A stretch of DNA of 64,000 nt from Paratrimastix pyriformis (GCA_027972325.1 JAPMOS010000080.1:1-64000), one strand, 5' to 3'. Numbered from the stretch's first letter, positions 21,028 to 41,056 are shown. The notes: generated from the letters alone by a model not told the origin. A program made the numbers and translations.

Positions 21028-22336
21028 ACATCGCGTCAGCTCCGGGCATTTTTCATGATGCTCTAATGTTGGGGTCCTTTGATACTGCGGAGGTTACAGT
21101 TTAAATTCTGAGAATCAAAGCATAGCACTTGTGGAGATTCCGAGTTTCGCCATCCTTCCACTCCCCCAACGGTTCTCCCCATTCCTCACCTGTTGAAAAG
21201 ATTTGATATGGAGGTCTGATTTCAGTGAAAGATGTCAACAAGGTGATCTATTGTGAAGGAGAGAATCATTCGAGTTCGAGAATCAAGGGGTTTTCCCGCA
21301 CCACGGACCGAAGGATGATTGGTGAGAGACACACAAACATCACAAAAAGCTGGAATGTTATCATTCGGAATGTTTTTCTGGAGTTTTCCGAAAAGGTTGT
21401 GAACATCTTCCGTGCATTGACCTCGCGGCGACCATCTCATTCGGAATGATGACATTCTATGACATAATTGCGTGAAAAAGCCTCCGGACATTCATTGAGA
21501 GGAGAAGAGCCGCACAACAGTCTCCCCTTGCACGTTTTTCGAGCCAAAAAACAGTCGCTTGTACCCAAAGCGAGAGACGAACCGTCCCTTTCAACTTCTG
21601 TTCCCTGATCCACGCCTGAGAACCTGCGAAGGGGGTGGTTATTTCGATATTTTCGGGTCTCTGCAATGATTTTCTTGCGGCGCTACCATTTTGGGGCGAT
21701 TCCGAGCACACTTTTTTTTCACCCCGCCAAAACGCGAATAACCTTGAATCAAGACTCCCCGGGTCGATTCTGCGCGCATTCCCTACATCACTGGGGCCAA
21801 ACAAAAAAAAGTACGCGGACGAATTTTCGTTTGCTGTTTTCGTTCACGAGCAGAGTCACCCACATCATGGGACCCATCACCTCTAGCCATCCACGGAAAC
21901 GATCGGCCAACCAGTTTGATGGTGTTTGCGACAACACCAAAGGTCTTGTGTGTGGCCCTGGCCACCCGGCGCGCCACAGGTTTCGCTTTTACGGACACCT
22001 CTCTTCTATACAGGGTCGCCTTGCGCGTTGAATAACTTTTTTTTGGGTCTCGATCGGCGTGCTTTCACAACATACTTTGGAACTTGATTCACTTTATAAA
22101 AAAAGTACGCGGACGATTTTTTGATTTTTTGCCTCTTCGTCGAGCATCGTCTCCCCCAATCGCAAAGATCGTGCTGGGCCGCACACAGCCCTCCCGGGAC
22201 GAGAGTGCCCCCCGATTGCTCGTCATATTCTGATACTCCGAGGAGTCTTGCGGGGGTTGCGCGTGTCAAAACAGCCCCCGAATCGCGTGCCGGCTTGTGG
22301 TGCCGGCATCCGCATTTTGCGGCGGGTTGGTGCGAC
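21028..22336. mobile_element. unclassified 1.3-kb insertion with direct repeats TGGCGGAC
   Basis: U1 reads CTCTGGCGAACTGTTTCTC across this site. U2 instead has about 1309 bp of lower-GC DNA flanked by TGGCGGAC at 21020-21027 and 22337-22344. The ends are weakly inverted (CACATCGCGTC against CACGTCGCACC). It could be a cut-and-paste transposon derivative; the 8-bp repeat recalls hAT, but this is not established. Inside, an AAAGTACGCGGACGA segment occurs twice (about 21807 and 22103). Open frames of 60-134 codons occur on both strands, none with a recognised domain. Confidence 0.6.
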
Positions 22337-22344
22337 GTGGCGGA

Positions 22345-22925
22345 CTGCTCTTCTTGATTTCTGAATGAAGGAGGAGGATCAGGAGGTGTCTGAACCTTGA
22401 AGTTCCGCACTGTTCGTGGTGGCGAGGCTCACAGATCCTCGTGTTATCTGGTCACGCCATCGCGCCCAGCGGGATCGCCGATGTGTCTCGTGTGCTCCAA
22501 AATCAGGCGCGTCGCGATGGCGGTTCCCACCACAGCACGCTTCTTTCGACGGTCTGCTTATTACATCCACTCCCCACCACCACACGATCACCTTCCAGAC
22601 GGCACCGGACGGACCCCACCCCGAGCTGGCCCCGCCGCCTTTGGACGACCTGATGGGCCTGGGGGGACTTCTTCAAGGTCGGCACCGTTTGTTGGGCATT
22701 TCTCGGTCATTCGGCTCCCACTCACACCCTCCCACCGTCATCGCGGCCATCATCATCATCCCACCCGACATCCTCTTTTCCCATCGTCCCACGCCACCCA
22801 CCCAGCGCGAAACTGAGTCGACTTCCTTCCGGGCCGTGGGCGGAGTGCCCATTCGGTGTGCTCAGCGTCCTCTGCGCGGCCTGCCTCGACCGTCCGTCAA
22901 TGTGTGCCGTCTTGAGTGAGTGCGT
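22345..22925 (+). other. block E and following segment (U2)
   Basis: Inverted copy of 10840-11545. It has MCLVCSKIRRVAM...TTARFF-type sequence near 22490-22550 and LDDLMGLGG near 22640. The FRAVGG segment at 22825 has the internal 28-nt loss. Frames are mixed. Confidence 0.35.
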
Positions 22926-23186
22926 CTGTCTTGTGGCATCTTGTGTGTGTGTGCGTATGGCTTGTGCCGTCTTGGATGTCTGATGTCACCCTGCGTGTCT
23001 TGTGGCATGGCTGATGAGCGGAGGATGATCGGATAATGATCGGGTGATGATCGGATGACGATGGTGATGACTGGTTGATGACTGGATGATGATGTTGATG
23101 ATGATGTTGATGATGACTGGTTGATGATGATGTTGATGATAATGAGGATGACTGGTTGATAATAAGAATGAGGGTGGTGATTATGA

Positions 23187-23323
<137 letters not shown>

Positions 23324-23637
23324 GGTGACCATTTGCACGCGCCCATCTTCTGCCCTTCCCCCATTGGCTTCTCTTCTCCTCTTCATCCCCTCCCTCCCCT
23401 CCCCTTCCCCCACCAGCCCCTCCTCTCCCATCACCATCGCGCCACAGACCGTTAGTTGCCACCCTGAAGTTCGCCCAGCGGTCCGTCTCCCCCCCTCCCC
23501 CCCTCTCTCTCTCTCTCCTCTCCTCCATTCTATTCCATTTCCCCCTCCCCCGAACCCACCACCATGAAACACCAAAACTCATCCCCCCATCCCCTTTCCT
23601 CCCTCCCTCCCTCCCTCCCTCCCTCCCCTCTTCCCCG

Positions 23638-23908
23638 TTCATGCTGATGATGATGTTCATGCTGATGATCTTCATGCTGATGATGATCTTCATGCTGATG
23701 ATGATGTTCATGTTGATGGTGATGTTCATGCTGATGATGTTCATGCTGATGATGTTCATGCTGATGATGATGTTCATGTTGATGGTGATGTTCATGTTGA
23801 TGATGTTCATGCTGATGATGTTCATGCTGATGGTGTTCATGCTGATGATGATGTTCATGTTGATGGTGATGTTCATGCTGATGATGTTCATGCTGATGAT
23901 GTTCTCAC
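23638..23908. repeat. TTCATGCTGATGATG minisatellite (U2)
   Basis: Compound array of 12-15 bp units with TTGATGGTGATG variants. U4 has a short relative at 57868-57950. Confidence 0.9.
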
Positions 23909-23936
23909 TCTGCCCGCCACCCCACCCAGCGGGCGG

Positions 23937-24076
23937 AGGCCGAGCTCCAAGTGGCCCGGGAGACACTCAAGGAGCTGGAAGGAGATGATGATGATGATGC
24001 TGATGGCTGATGAGCTCCAAGTGGCCCGGGAGACACTCAAGGAGATCGACACGGCGCTGTCCCTCATCCAGGAGCT
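23937..24076 (+). CDS. kinesin-like stalk coiled-coil exons (U2)
   Basis: Two related segments, [16 protein letters not shown] (23937-23985) and [20 protein letters not shown] then IQEL (24007-24076), the second ending at a GTCCGTCC donor. The heptad-like Leu/Val/Ile spacing fits a coiled coil. U4 has the same pair (57690-57826, minus). They lie on the kinesin strand, downstream of the place of the motor exon. Confidence 0.5.
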
Positions 24077-24300
24077 GGTCCGTCCGTCCGACTGCCTGCC
24101 AGACCCACCCACCCCCGTGTGTGTCTGTGTGTCTGTGTGTCTGTGTGGTGCAAAGGAGCTGGTCCGTCCGACTGCCTGCCAGACCCAGCCCCCCCGTGTG
24201 TGTCTGTGTGTGTGTCTGTTTATGTGTCTGTGTCTGTGTGGAGCAAAGGGGCTGGTCCGTCCGTCCGACTGCCTGCCAGACCCCCACCCCCGGGGATCGA
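24077..24300. repeat. TCCGACTGCCTGCCAGACCC / (TGTGTC)n minisatellite (U2)
   Basis: Three units of about 70 bp, each with a TGTGTCTG tract. An inverted relative is in U4 at 57470-57690. Confidence 0.9.
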
Positions 24301-24789
24301 TGCACACGATCCTCCCCTGGCTTTGGCCTGCTCCACACAATCAGCCTCCCCTCCCCCTCCCCCTCCCCCCCGACCTGACGCCCGACGAGGATCAGGATGA
24401 TGCTGAAGCTGATGATGATGATGAAGATGCTGATGATGACGATGACTGGGGGATGATGATGACTGAATGATGAGGATGAGGATGAGGATGAGGAGGAGAA
24501 GGAGGAGGAGGAGGAGGATGAGGATGACGACGACGATGATGTTGATTGAGGGCGGAGTGTGGTTGAGCAAAGACACTGCGCTAATTCCCTCAGAGGGCGG
24601 GCGGACAGCCTCATCACCCCGATCATCAGCATCATCAGCATCACCCCGATCACGACCGCCACGTCATGACGTCTCCCGCATCCCCACCCCCACCCCCACC
24701 CATCCCCCCCCACCCTTCGCAATGCTCTGCTGAACGCAGCGTGGTGGCCATGGGACGCCACTCGACGGGCCGCTGCCCTTCCCTCACAG
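24301..24789. other. intron-like stretch with GAT and GAGGAT tracts
   Basis: Contains CCTCCCC tracts, (GAT) and (GAGGAT) repeats near 24400-24540, and GATCATCAGCATCATCAGCA near 24620. No exon is recognised before the CCCTCACAG acceptor at 24789. Confidence 0.4.
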
Positions 24790-24984
24790 CCCAAGCGGCA
24801 CACCGTGGACACGCTGACCCCGCTGCGGGGGCGCCCACCAGAGCGCAGCCCAGCAGCCCAGGCCCCATCGACCACATACATGCATGTCGAGCAGCCCATG
24901 CCCTCATGGCCTCAACCAGCAGTCCAGGCCCCATCGACCACATACATGCATGTCGAGCAGGCCGGCGGCGACTGCCCTGGCTGA
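24790..24984 (+). CDS. kinesin-like gene C-terminal exon (U2)
   Basis: After acceptor CCCTCACAG a 65-codon frame reads PKRHTVDTLTPLRGRPPERS and contains QAPSTTYMHVEQ twice, then stops (TGA 24982-24984). The two QAPSTTYMHVEQ copies reflect a tandem duplication of about 72 bp. U1, U3 and U4 share the acceptor and PKR-x-(T/S)-V start but diverge in the tail. No domain is recognised. It is assigned to the kinesin gene by position and strand. Confidence 0.45.
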   Translation, partial: PKRHTVDTLTPLRGRPPERSPAAQAPSTTYMHVEQPMPSWPQPAVQAPSTTYMHVEQAGGDCPG

Positions 24985-25820
24985 CGGCTGGCAGCCCTGC
25001 CGTGGCCTCGGCGGCACTGTGGGCCCTGGCAGCTCTGGCCCTGGACAGTCGAGTCGGTTGCGGGGAGGATGTGACAAGGGGATGACGATGACTGCTGTTC
25101 GGCTCACCCCGTGGAGTGGTGCTCGTTTTTTCCCCTTGAATTTGAATTTGGAATTATTTTTTTGAATTTTGAATTTGATGGGGCGCTTCTTCTTCTTCGT
25201 TGGGTTGGGTCGGCTCGGTTCCTTTCGAATTTGAATCGGATTCGAATTTTGCTGAGCGTCTCTTCTTGGTATGCTCGTTTCCGCCACATTTCCTTTCGAA
25301 TCCGAATTTTCAATTTGGTGCGTCTCTCCTCCCTCCTTCCCTCCTTCCCTCCTTCCCTCCCCTCTGCCTCCCCGCCTCCCCTCTGCCTTGTTCGTTTTGT
25401 GCCACCGCTGTCGTCGCGAGAGAGCAGCCACCATATCGCCCCCACCACCAGACAAACCGAGCAGCAGCAGCAGCAGCAGCAGCGACCTGGCTGGGTGGAG
25501 GCCATGCTTTGGGGCAGGCCGGGGCACCAGGATGGCCCCCCCCCCCCCCCCCCCCCCCGGTTGTCGAATCTGAGGGTCGGGACGGTTGGAGGCTCTTGTG
25601 CCCTGAGGCGAATCGGCAGCATCGTTTCGTCTTGCTGAGGCGCCGCTTGATCCACAAATCCCCCCGGGTTGCTGGGTTTGGGTTTGGGTTGGGTTGGGGT
25701 TGGGGGGGCCGATGGAGGGGGTGGGGAGGGGTGGGGAGGAGGCCGTTCTTACCGGGCCGCCGATCGGGGCGGCACACAGGTCAGCAGGCAGGGACGGGGG
25801 CCGCCATGGGGCCGCTGGCA
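24985..25820. other. intergenic region between convergent genes (U2)
   Basis: AT-rich AAATTTGAATTTG-type patch at 25100-25320, CAG repeat at 25465-25485, a 20-bp C run (about 25538-25558), and GGGTTTGGGTTGGG repeats (25665-25715). It is the inverted equivalent of 7357-8315. Confidence 0.5.
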
Positions 25821-33614
<7,794 letters not shown>

Positions 33615-33640
33615 CTGAAAGGACAATCAGAAGGCGAGCA

Positions 33641-33795
33641 CGGCGATGTATGTGTCGTATGTGTCGTATGTGTCGTGTATGTGTCGTATGTGTCGTGTAT
33701 GTGTCGTATGTGTCGTATGTGTCGTATGTGTCGTGTATGTGTCGTATGTGTCGTATGTGTCGTGTATGTGTCGTATGTGTCGTATGTGTCGTATC
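33641..33795. repeat. GTCGTATGT minisatellite at the U2/U3 junction
   Basis: Tandem 9- and 11-bp units (GTGTCGTATGT). The seed sequence (ACACGACACATACACGAC) occurs at the matching place in U1 (13822-13855). The array separates the U3 EVALFG block from the RING gene of U2. Confidence 0.95.
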
Positions 33796-33799
33796 GCCC

Positions 33800-34500
33800 C
33801 CTCGCCCCCCCCCCCATCATCATCAGATACCGCCAGGACCCAGCGGCACAGACACAGGCAGCCAGCCCCCAATGCGGACCATGGTCTCCCCGAAGAGCGC
33901 GACCTCGTCCAGCTGGGGCACGAGCTGCCCGGCGGCAGGGCAGTCGTGTATGCGTCGTGTGTGATGATGATGACTGGACCCCCGAAGAGCGCGACCTCCT
34001 CCCGCTGGCCCTCCAGACGATGGCCCAGATGATGACGATGATGACTGGACCCCCGAAGAGCGCGACCTCCTCCCGCTGGCCCGGCGGCAGGGCAGCCCCC
34101 CGCACGACCACCTCGGGGCCAGCTGGCGGCCGGTCAGCTCGGCCGACGGGGACTTGATCGGCCCCAAGGAGGCCTGGCGGGCGGGGCGAGCGAGCTGTGC
34201 GTCCGGGCGGACACACCGACCCCGTCCGGCAGCAGCTCCCGCTGTCTGTGGGATGGTGGGTGGTGGGTGGTGGGTGGTGGGTGGTGGGTGGTGATGATGA
34301 TGATGGTGTGTGTGTGTGTGGGGGGGGGGGGAGGGGGTGAGGGGAAGAGGGGCCAGCGTGGGGGTGTTGTGATGAGCGAATGGGGAAAGGGGCGCGCCCT
34401 GTCGGCTGGTCCTCCATACGATCGCCCAGCCGGGCGATGGGTGGGGAAATCGGGGCCCGTGATGTCAGGGCCACCTCGCGGCCCCGAATAAGGCGCTCCC
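33800..34500 (-). other. U3 copy of the EVALFG block
   Basis: Inverted copy of 13090-13800, carrying LDEVALFGETMVRIGG (about 33865-33915), GRRSRSSG/EVALFG repeats and SLGPIKSPSAELTGRQLAP (about 34105-34170). U3 ends here: the gene-Q exons of the other units are missing. Confidence 0.4.
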
Positions 34501-34549
34501 ACCCCCCCCCCCCCCACATCACAGCCCCCATTGCGATTGGGGCCCCAAC

Positions 34550-35160
34550 ACGGGAGGCTCATCCCCCGGGGGACGGACCCGTCGATCGTCTCGGTGATGA
34601 CCACCTCACCTCGGGCCCCACACACAAGGACCCCAGCCGTCCACTGGTCATCGTCACGCACCTGTCCCCCAAACACCAACCCATCACCCAGACCAGACAG
34701 AAAGAGGTGAGGATGACTACCATCACCCAGACCAGACAGAAAGATGTGAGGATGACTACCATCACCCAGACCAGACCAGACAGAAAGAGGTGAGGATGAC
34801 TACCATCACCCAGACCAGACCAGACAGAAAGAGGTGAGGATGACTACCATCACCCAGACCACCAGACAGAAAGAGGTGAGGATGACATCGTCACGCACCT
34901 GCCCCCCAGCCACCATCCAGCCACACCACCAACAACACCACGCAGCGGAAGATCGTCCGAGGGGATGCCATCGTCAGGGGTGGGCGGCTTGATACCCCTC
35001 AGGTGGCAAGCGGGTGGCTATCCCCATCCGATCCCCCTCGGGTGGCTATCCCCATCGGGTGGCTCTCCCCATCGGGTGGCTCTCCCCCTCGGGCCTCTAC
35101 CCGCAGGTGGCTATCCCCATGGCGCTACCTTCCCCCCATGTGGCTCTACCCCCAGGTCGG
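34550..35160 (-). repeat. U3 copies of the unit minisatellites and VRDDDQWTAG segment
   Basis: Inverted equivalents of 12345-13065: VRDDDQWTAGVLVCGARGEV segment (34560-34670), about five TCACCTCTTTCTGTCTGGTC units (34690-34880) and GGTGGCTATCCCCATCGG units (35010-35110). Confidence 0.6.
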
Positions 35161-35299
35161 GTCTGTGTCGTGTGTCAGGGATGTGTCGGGTATGGGATGT
35201 GTGGGTGTGTGTCCAGTCTGTGTCGGGGATGTAATGAATGGGTGTGTCAGTCTGTGTCGGGGATGTAATGAATGGGTGTGTCAGTCTGTGTGAGTTCGT

Positions 35300-36600
35300 G
35301 GATGGAAGGGGGCGGAAATGGGGGGAATGGGGGGCATGGGGGGCATGGCTGGGCGGACCTCCTCGGCCGGGGGCGGGTCCATGGGATCGGTGGATATGTG
35401 CACGGCGGGTCGGTGGACACGTGCACACGGTGGGGCGGTTTGAGCGCTTTTGCTGGCCATCGTCTTGCGCCGCTTCCCCGCCCGGGGCGGGTGAAGCTCC
35501 CGGAGGGAACGCCGACAATGGCGAGCAAGTGATCCGCTCAGCCTCGAGTAGAAACACGCCCAGGAAGGAGCGCCGACAATGGCGGGCAGAGATCCGCAAT
35601 CGAAAACGAGCGCACAAACAGACCTCGAAGTCTCCCCTTTGAGTCCTGGGTGTTTTGAAAGAAACAACAGGGGATTTGCACTGGAATCGTCCTCTGGGAG
35701 GAGCAAAAAAAAGTCATTGAAATGCTGACAAGATCAAGAAAAGCAGAACGCAAACCGGAATGAGAACAAGGTCTCCGAGATTGTGGCCAAGGATACTAGG
35801 TCGCAAAGCGACCCGCGGAAGCGGAAAATGGCCCAAACTAATTGACATGCCCTGAGAGACACAGTTGCACTCACCTGCGGGGGCGTACCGGCAATATTTC
35901 CACTCGCGAACAGTTTCTTGATCGATTATTCGATTATTGAATGATGGAGGAGGATCAGGAGGTGTCTGAACCTTGAAGTTCCGCACTGTTCGTGGAGAAT
36001 TGTTGCCCAATGGTGGCGAGGCTCACAACATCGTTCCGCGCGTGTTATCTGGTCCCGCCATGAAGAAGCCGCGCCCAGCGGCATCGCCGATGTGCCTCGT
36101 GTGCTACAAAATCAAGCGCGTCGCGATGACGGTGCCCACCACAGCACGCTTCTTTCGACGGTCTGCTCATTACATCCACGACCCCACAGACGGCACCGGA
36201 CGGACCCCACCCCGAGCTGGCCCCGCCGCCCTTTGGACGACCTGATGGGCTTGGGGGGCCTTCTTCAAGGTCGGCACCGTTTGTTGGGTATTTCTCGTTC
36301 ATTCGGCTCCCACTCACACCCTCCCACCGTCATCGTGGCCATCATCATCATCCCACCCGACATCCTCTTTTCCCATCCATCCGTCCCACATCACCCAGCC
36401 CAGAGCGAAACCGGGTCGACTTCCTTCCGAGCCGTGGGCGGAGTGCCCATTCGGGGTGCTCAGCGTCCTCTGCGCGGCCTGCCTCGACCGTCCGTCAATG
36501 TGTGCCGTCGTCTTGTGTGTGTGTGCGTGTCTTGTGGCATCTTGTGTGTCCGATGTCACCCTGCGTGTCTTGTGGCATGGATGATGGATGATGATCGGAG
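35300..36600 (-). other. U3 copy of block E, near-identical to U4
   Basis: Matches 59050-60350 of U4 in inverted orientation almost base for base. On minus, NNSPRTVRNFKVQTPPDPPP then SFNNRIIDQETVREWKYC precedes the GTGAGTGC donor (35875). On plus, MKKPRPAASPMCLVCYKIKR is open. The U1 and U2 copies are far more diverged. Confidence 0.6.
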
Positions 36601-36714
36601 GATGATGGGGGTCTTGGTTGATGACTGGTTGATGACTGCTTGATGACTGGATGATGACTGGATGATGATGTTGTTGATGTTGAAGATGGGTTGATGATGA
36701 CTGGGTGATGCTGC

Positions 36715-36765
<51 letters not shown>

Positions 36766-36779
36766 CTGGGTGATGCTGC

Positions 36780-36868
<89 letters not shown>
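36590..36868. repeat. (GAT)n array (U3)
   Basis: Two long pure tracts separated by GACTGGGTGATGCTGCTGAT. It lies between block E and the kinesin motor exon, as in U1 and U4. Confidence 0.95.
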
Positions 36869-36869
<1 letters not shown>

Positions 36870-37052
36870 CATGCCGCCGCGGGCTTCCCCTTCGCTCGAT
36901 CCATCTCCGTCATTTACCATGCACCGTCTCGTTTCGTGTTTTGTGTGTGTCGCTTGGGGGGCACAGGAATCGCTGGGCTTCCCCTTCGCTCGATTCATTT
37001 CCCATGCGCCGTCTCGTTTCGTGTGTTTTGTGTGTGTGTCGGGGGGGCACAG

Positions 37053-37124
37053 GAATCGCTGGGCGGCAGCCCCAAGAGGACCCTCATCCCGGGCTGCTCT
37101 CCGCACGGCCTCAACTCCGAGGAG
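37053..37124 (+). CDS. kinesin motor exon (U3)
   Basis: 72 nt, acceptor GGGGGGCACAG, donor GTCCGCAC. Reads ESLGGSPKRTLIPGCSPHGL then NSEE. In-frame but with changes at conserved kinesin positions (LIP for LIL, N-S-E-E), so it may be relaxed. A partial duplicate of its acceptor and first four codons lies at 36958-36975. Confidence 0.65.
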
Positions 37125-37202
37125 GTCCGCACTCCCCACCCACCCGCCCACCCACCCACCCACCACCCCGGATGAGCGTGGTGTCGGCTGTGTGGGACGG
37201 GG

Positions 37203-37352
37203 CGGTTCGGATTGTCCGTGGTGACCATTGGCACGCGCCCGTCTTCATCCCTTCCCTCAGAGAGACATGCTGTGTATTTGAGGGCGGTGTGGTTGGGTTC
37301 GGATTGTCCGTGGGGACCATTGGCACGCGCCCGTCTTCACATCCCTTCCCCC
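37203..37352. repeat. ~55-bp duplication around a LINE-tail fragment
   Basis: GGTTCGGATTGTCCGTGGKG...CGTCTTCA...CCTTCCC occurs at 37203-37258 and 37297-37352. Between them is GAGAGACATGCTGTGTATTTG, matching the inverted 3' end of the LINE. U1 and U4 have one copy and no fragment. Confidence 0.75.
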
Positions 37353-38406
37353 ATTGGCTTCTCCTTCGTGAGGATGACGACGACGATGATGTTGATTGAG
37401 GGCGGAGTGTGGTTGAGCAAAGACACTGCGCATATTCCCCCTCAGAGGGCGGGCGGACAGCCTCATCCCCCCGATCATCAGCATCATCAGCATCATCAGC
37501 ATCATCAGCATCTTCAGCATCTTCATCATCATCACCACCAGCATCACCATCACCATCATCAGCATCATTTTGACCGCCACGTACGTAATGACGTCTCCCC
37601 CCCCCCACCCATCCCACCCACCCCACCCCCACCCTTGGCAATGCTCTGGTGAACGCAGCGTGGTGGCCATGGGAGGCCACTCGACGGGCCGCTGCCCTTC
37701 CCTCACAGCCCAAGCGGCACACCGTGGCCATGGACGGCCGCTGCGGGCGCCCAAGCCCAGTAGTTCAAGCCCCATCTCCCAACCGCATGTCGAGCAGCCC
37801 ATGCCCTCATGGCCTCAATTTGCATTTGATGGGGCGCTTCTTCTTTGGGTTGGGTCGGCTCGCATTCGAATTTTGAATTTTGCTGAGCGTCTCTCCTCCC
37901 TCTCCTCCCTCCCCCTCCCTGCGTCCCCTCCGTCCCTGTCCCTCCCTGTCCCTCCCTGTCCTCCCTCCCTGCCTGGGTCCGTGTTCGTTGGGTGTCGCCC
38001 CCTGTCGCGGCGATGGGTCCCAATAAAGAGCACTCCCTGCCTCCCTCCCTCCCTGGGTGGAGGCCATGCTATGGGGGGCAGGCCGGAGCACCTGGCCCCA
38101 CTTGTCGAGTCTGAGGGTCGGGACGGTTGGAGGCTCTCGTGCCCTGAGGCGAATCGGCAGCATGTTTCGTCTTGCTGAGGCGCCGCTTGACCCACAAATC
38201 CCTCCCCCCCCGGGTTGCTGGGTTGGGTTGGGTTTTGGGTTGGGTTGGGTTGGGTTGGGTTGGGTTGGGGTTGGGGTTGGTTTAGGGGGCCGATGGAGGG
38301 GGGGTGGGGGTGGAGAAGGAGGAGGCCGTTCTTACCGGGCCGCCGATCGGGGCGGCAGACAGGTCAGCAGGCAGGGACGGGGGCCGCCATGGGGCCGCTG
38401 GCATCA
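37353..38406. other. kinesin 3' part and intergenic region (U3)
   Basis: Stalk exons of U2/U4 type are missing. An acceptor CCCTCACAG (37707) and PKRHTVAMDGRCGRPSP open frame mark the tail exon. It is followed by AT-rich, (CCCTCC) and GGGTTGGGTT (38217-38285) repeats. Confidence 0.45.
38217..38285. repeat. (GGGTT)n array
   Basis: About 12 units of GGGTT with GGGTTTT and GGGGTT variants, telomere-like in look but internal. U2 (25665-25715) and U4 (56318-56400, CCCAA strand) have shorter relatives in the same intergenic place. Confidence 0.9.
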
Positions 38407-38490
38407 CTACACGAAGCTGAGTCGGCCCCTGCAGCGTTGGTTGAGGGCCTGCTGCTCCTCGGGCCCAAGGCCGCCGCGGGATAGGGCCAG
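38407..38490 (-). CDS. terminal LRR exon with stop (U3)
   Basis: LALSRGGLGPEEQQALNQRC then RGRLSFV and stop: 27 residues against 28 and 29 in U2 and U4. Confidence 0.75.
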   Translation of the reverse strand: MALSRGGLGPEEQQALNQRCRGRLSFV

Positions 38491-39020
38491 CTGGGCGGAT
38501 GGGTGGGAGGGGGAGATGCAGCGGAGGGGAGGGCCCGATGAGCTCATGGGCACACAGGGGAGGGCACAGGCCCACCGCACCCACCACCCCACCCCACCCC
38601 GCGCATCAGCCAGCCCCTCTGCAGCCCAGGGAGGAGCGGAGGGGAGGGTCCGATGAGCAGATGGGCACAGGATGGATGGAGTCACACGCCCCACCGCTCC
38701 CTCCCACCCCCACCCCGCGCATCACCACCCTCATCATCCCTGCAGGGGCGGGTGGGTGGGAGGGGCATGCGAACGGGCGGGCGGGGGCGCAGCAGCATGG
38801 AGGGCATTGATGTGGGAACACACGATGGGACATCGCATCACCTATCGGGCCCCACCAGCCAGGAACTGATGGCGGGCCACAGATGAGATCGAAGGTGGGG
38901 GTGGGGGGGGGGGGGGGGGGGGGGGGGGGATCATGGGCACGCCCGCATGGAAGCTGACGCGAACAGGGCGGGGTTGGGGGGCCAGCGACGATGGCCATGC
39001 CGATGAGCACATATGCAGAC

Positions 39021-39104
39021 CCATTTGAGGGTGCTGTTCTGGGGCAGGGCGGCCGCGAGGGCACGCGCCCCCTCGTCGCCAATCTGGTTCCCGTGGAGGT
39101 AGAG
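39021..39104 (-). CDS. LRR exon, U3 second cassette (84 nt)
   Basis: LYLHGNQIGDEGARALAAAL then PQNSTLKW. Acceptor ATCATCAACGCAG, donor GTCTGCATATG. Confidence 0.85.
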
Positions 39105-39477
39105 CTGCGTTGATGATGATGACGATGGGTCAGCGCCACCCACCACCGGCGGGCGGGGGGCCGGCAGGACCACCACCAGCATCGGGCATCGTCACCGCCG
39201 CCGGCATCATCCCGCAGCAGCATCGAATGGTGGTGGCCGATGAGCATCGCGGTCGCGTCGCGGGGAGCAAAGGGCGGCGAGGAGGAAGGGAGGAGACGAT
39301 CCAGGAAGACAACAGGAAGACCAGAAAGAATGCCCGTGAGTGAATGTCTCAGTCAGATCAGGCAAACGATGTGTGAGAGACGACGATTCTCGAGAGCATG
39401 GCTTCTCACAGGGAAATCTTTAAAGGTGGCACCTCTGGCGGTAAAGAAGGAAGAGCCAGGGAACCACAAAGTGCGAG

Positions 39478-40395
<918 letters not shown>

Positions 40396-40624
40396 ATCGA
40401 GTTATTTGTTTTTCCCGGGCATCCCATAATATTTTGTGCTGTCCCATCGAGATCGAGTTATTATTTTTCCCGGCATCCCATAATTTCCTGGTCGCTGACT
40501 GACCATATCGACCCGCACCCAACACACGACCTTCGCCCATCGAGACGAAGGCAGTGCCGAAGAGCACAATGGAGGAGGAAGACGAGGATGGATCGGATCA
40601 AACAAGAACCAGGGGGGTGGTTGA

Positions 40625-40700
40625 AGGGAAAGTGGAGTGGAGTGGAGTGGAGTGGATCAGAGGCTGGCTGGAGTGGAGTGGAGTGGAGTGGAGTGGAGTG
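40625..40700. repeat. (GGAGT)n array (U3)
   Basis: Pentanucleotide array on this strand, CCACT in sense of the LRR gene. U4 equivalents are at 51234-51290, 52457-52528 and 53746-53786. Confidence 0.9.
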
Positions 40701-40972
40701 CATTGGTGGGGTCAGAATCATGTTGAGGGGGCGAAAGTGGGTGGGGCTGCCGGCCGAGGCCGTTTTATGGGGGGCGTGTGTGGGTGGGGTTGGTTTGGGG
40801 TGTGTGATGTGATGGCTGTCTTCGGGGTTCCGTTCCCACCATATCCCACCCCACCCTCCCAAAATCAGAAACAATGGGACCATGGCGCCGCTCGCCCGCA
40901 TGGAAGCTGACGCGAACAGGGCGGGGTTGGGGGGCCAGCGACGATGGCCATGCCGATGAGCACATTGCAGAC

Positions 40973-41056
40973 ATGAGTGAGGGTGCTGTTCTGGGGCAGG
41001 GCGGCCGCGAGGGCACGCGCCCCCTCGGCGCCAATCTGGTTCTGGCCGAGGCCGAG
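40973..41056 (-). CDS. LRR exon, U3 first cassette (84 nt)
   Basis: LGLGQNQIGAEGARALAAAL then PQNSTLTH. Differs at the beta-strand residues and has D to A in the IGDEG motif. Confidence 0.8.

Noticed and set aside
38217-38285. Chromosome end
   Set aside because: The GGGTT tract is internal, short, and present at the same place in several units with gene sequence on both sides.
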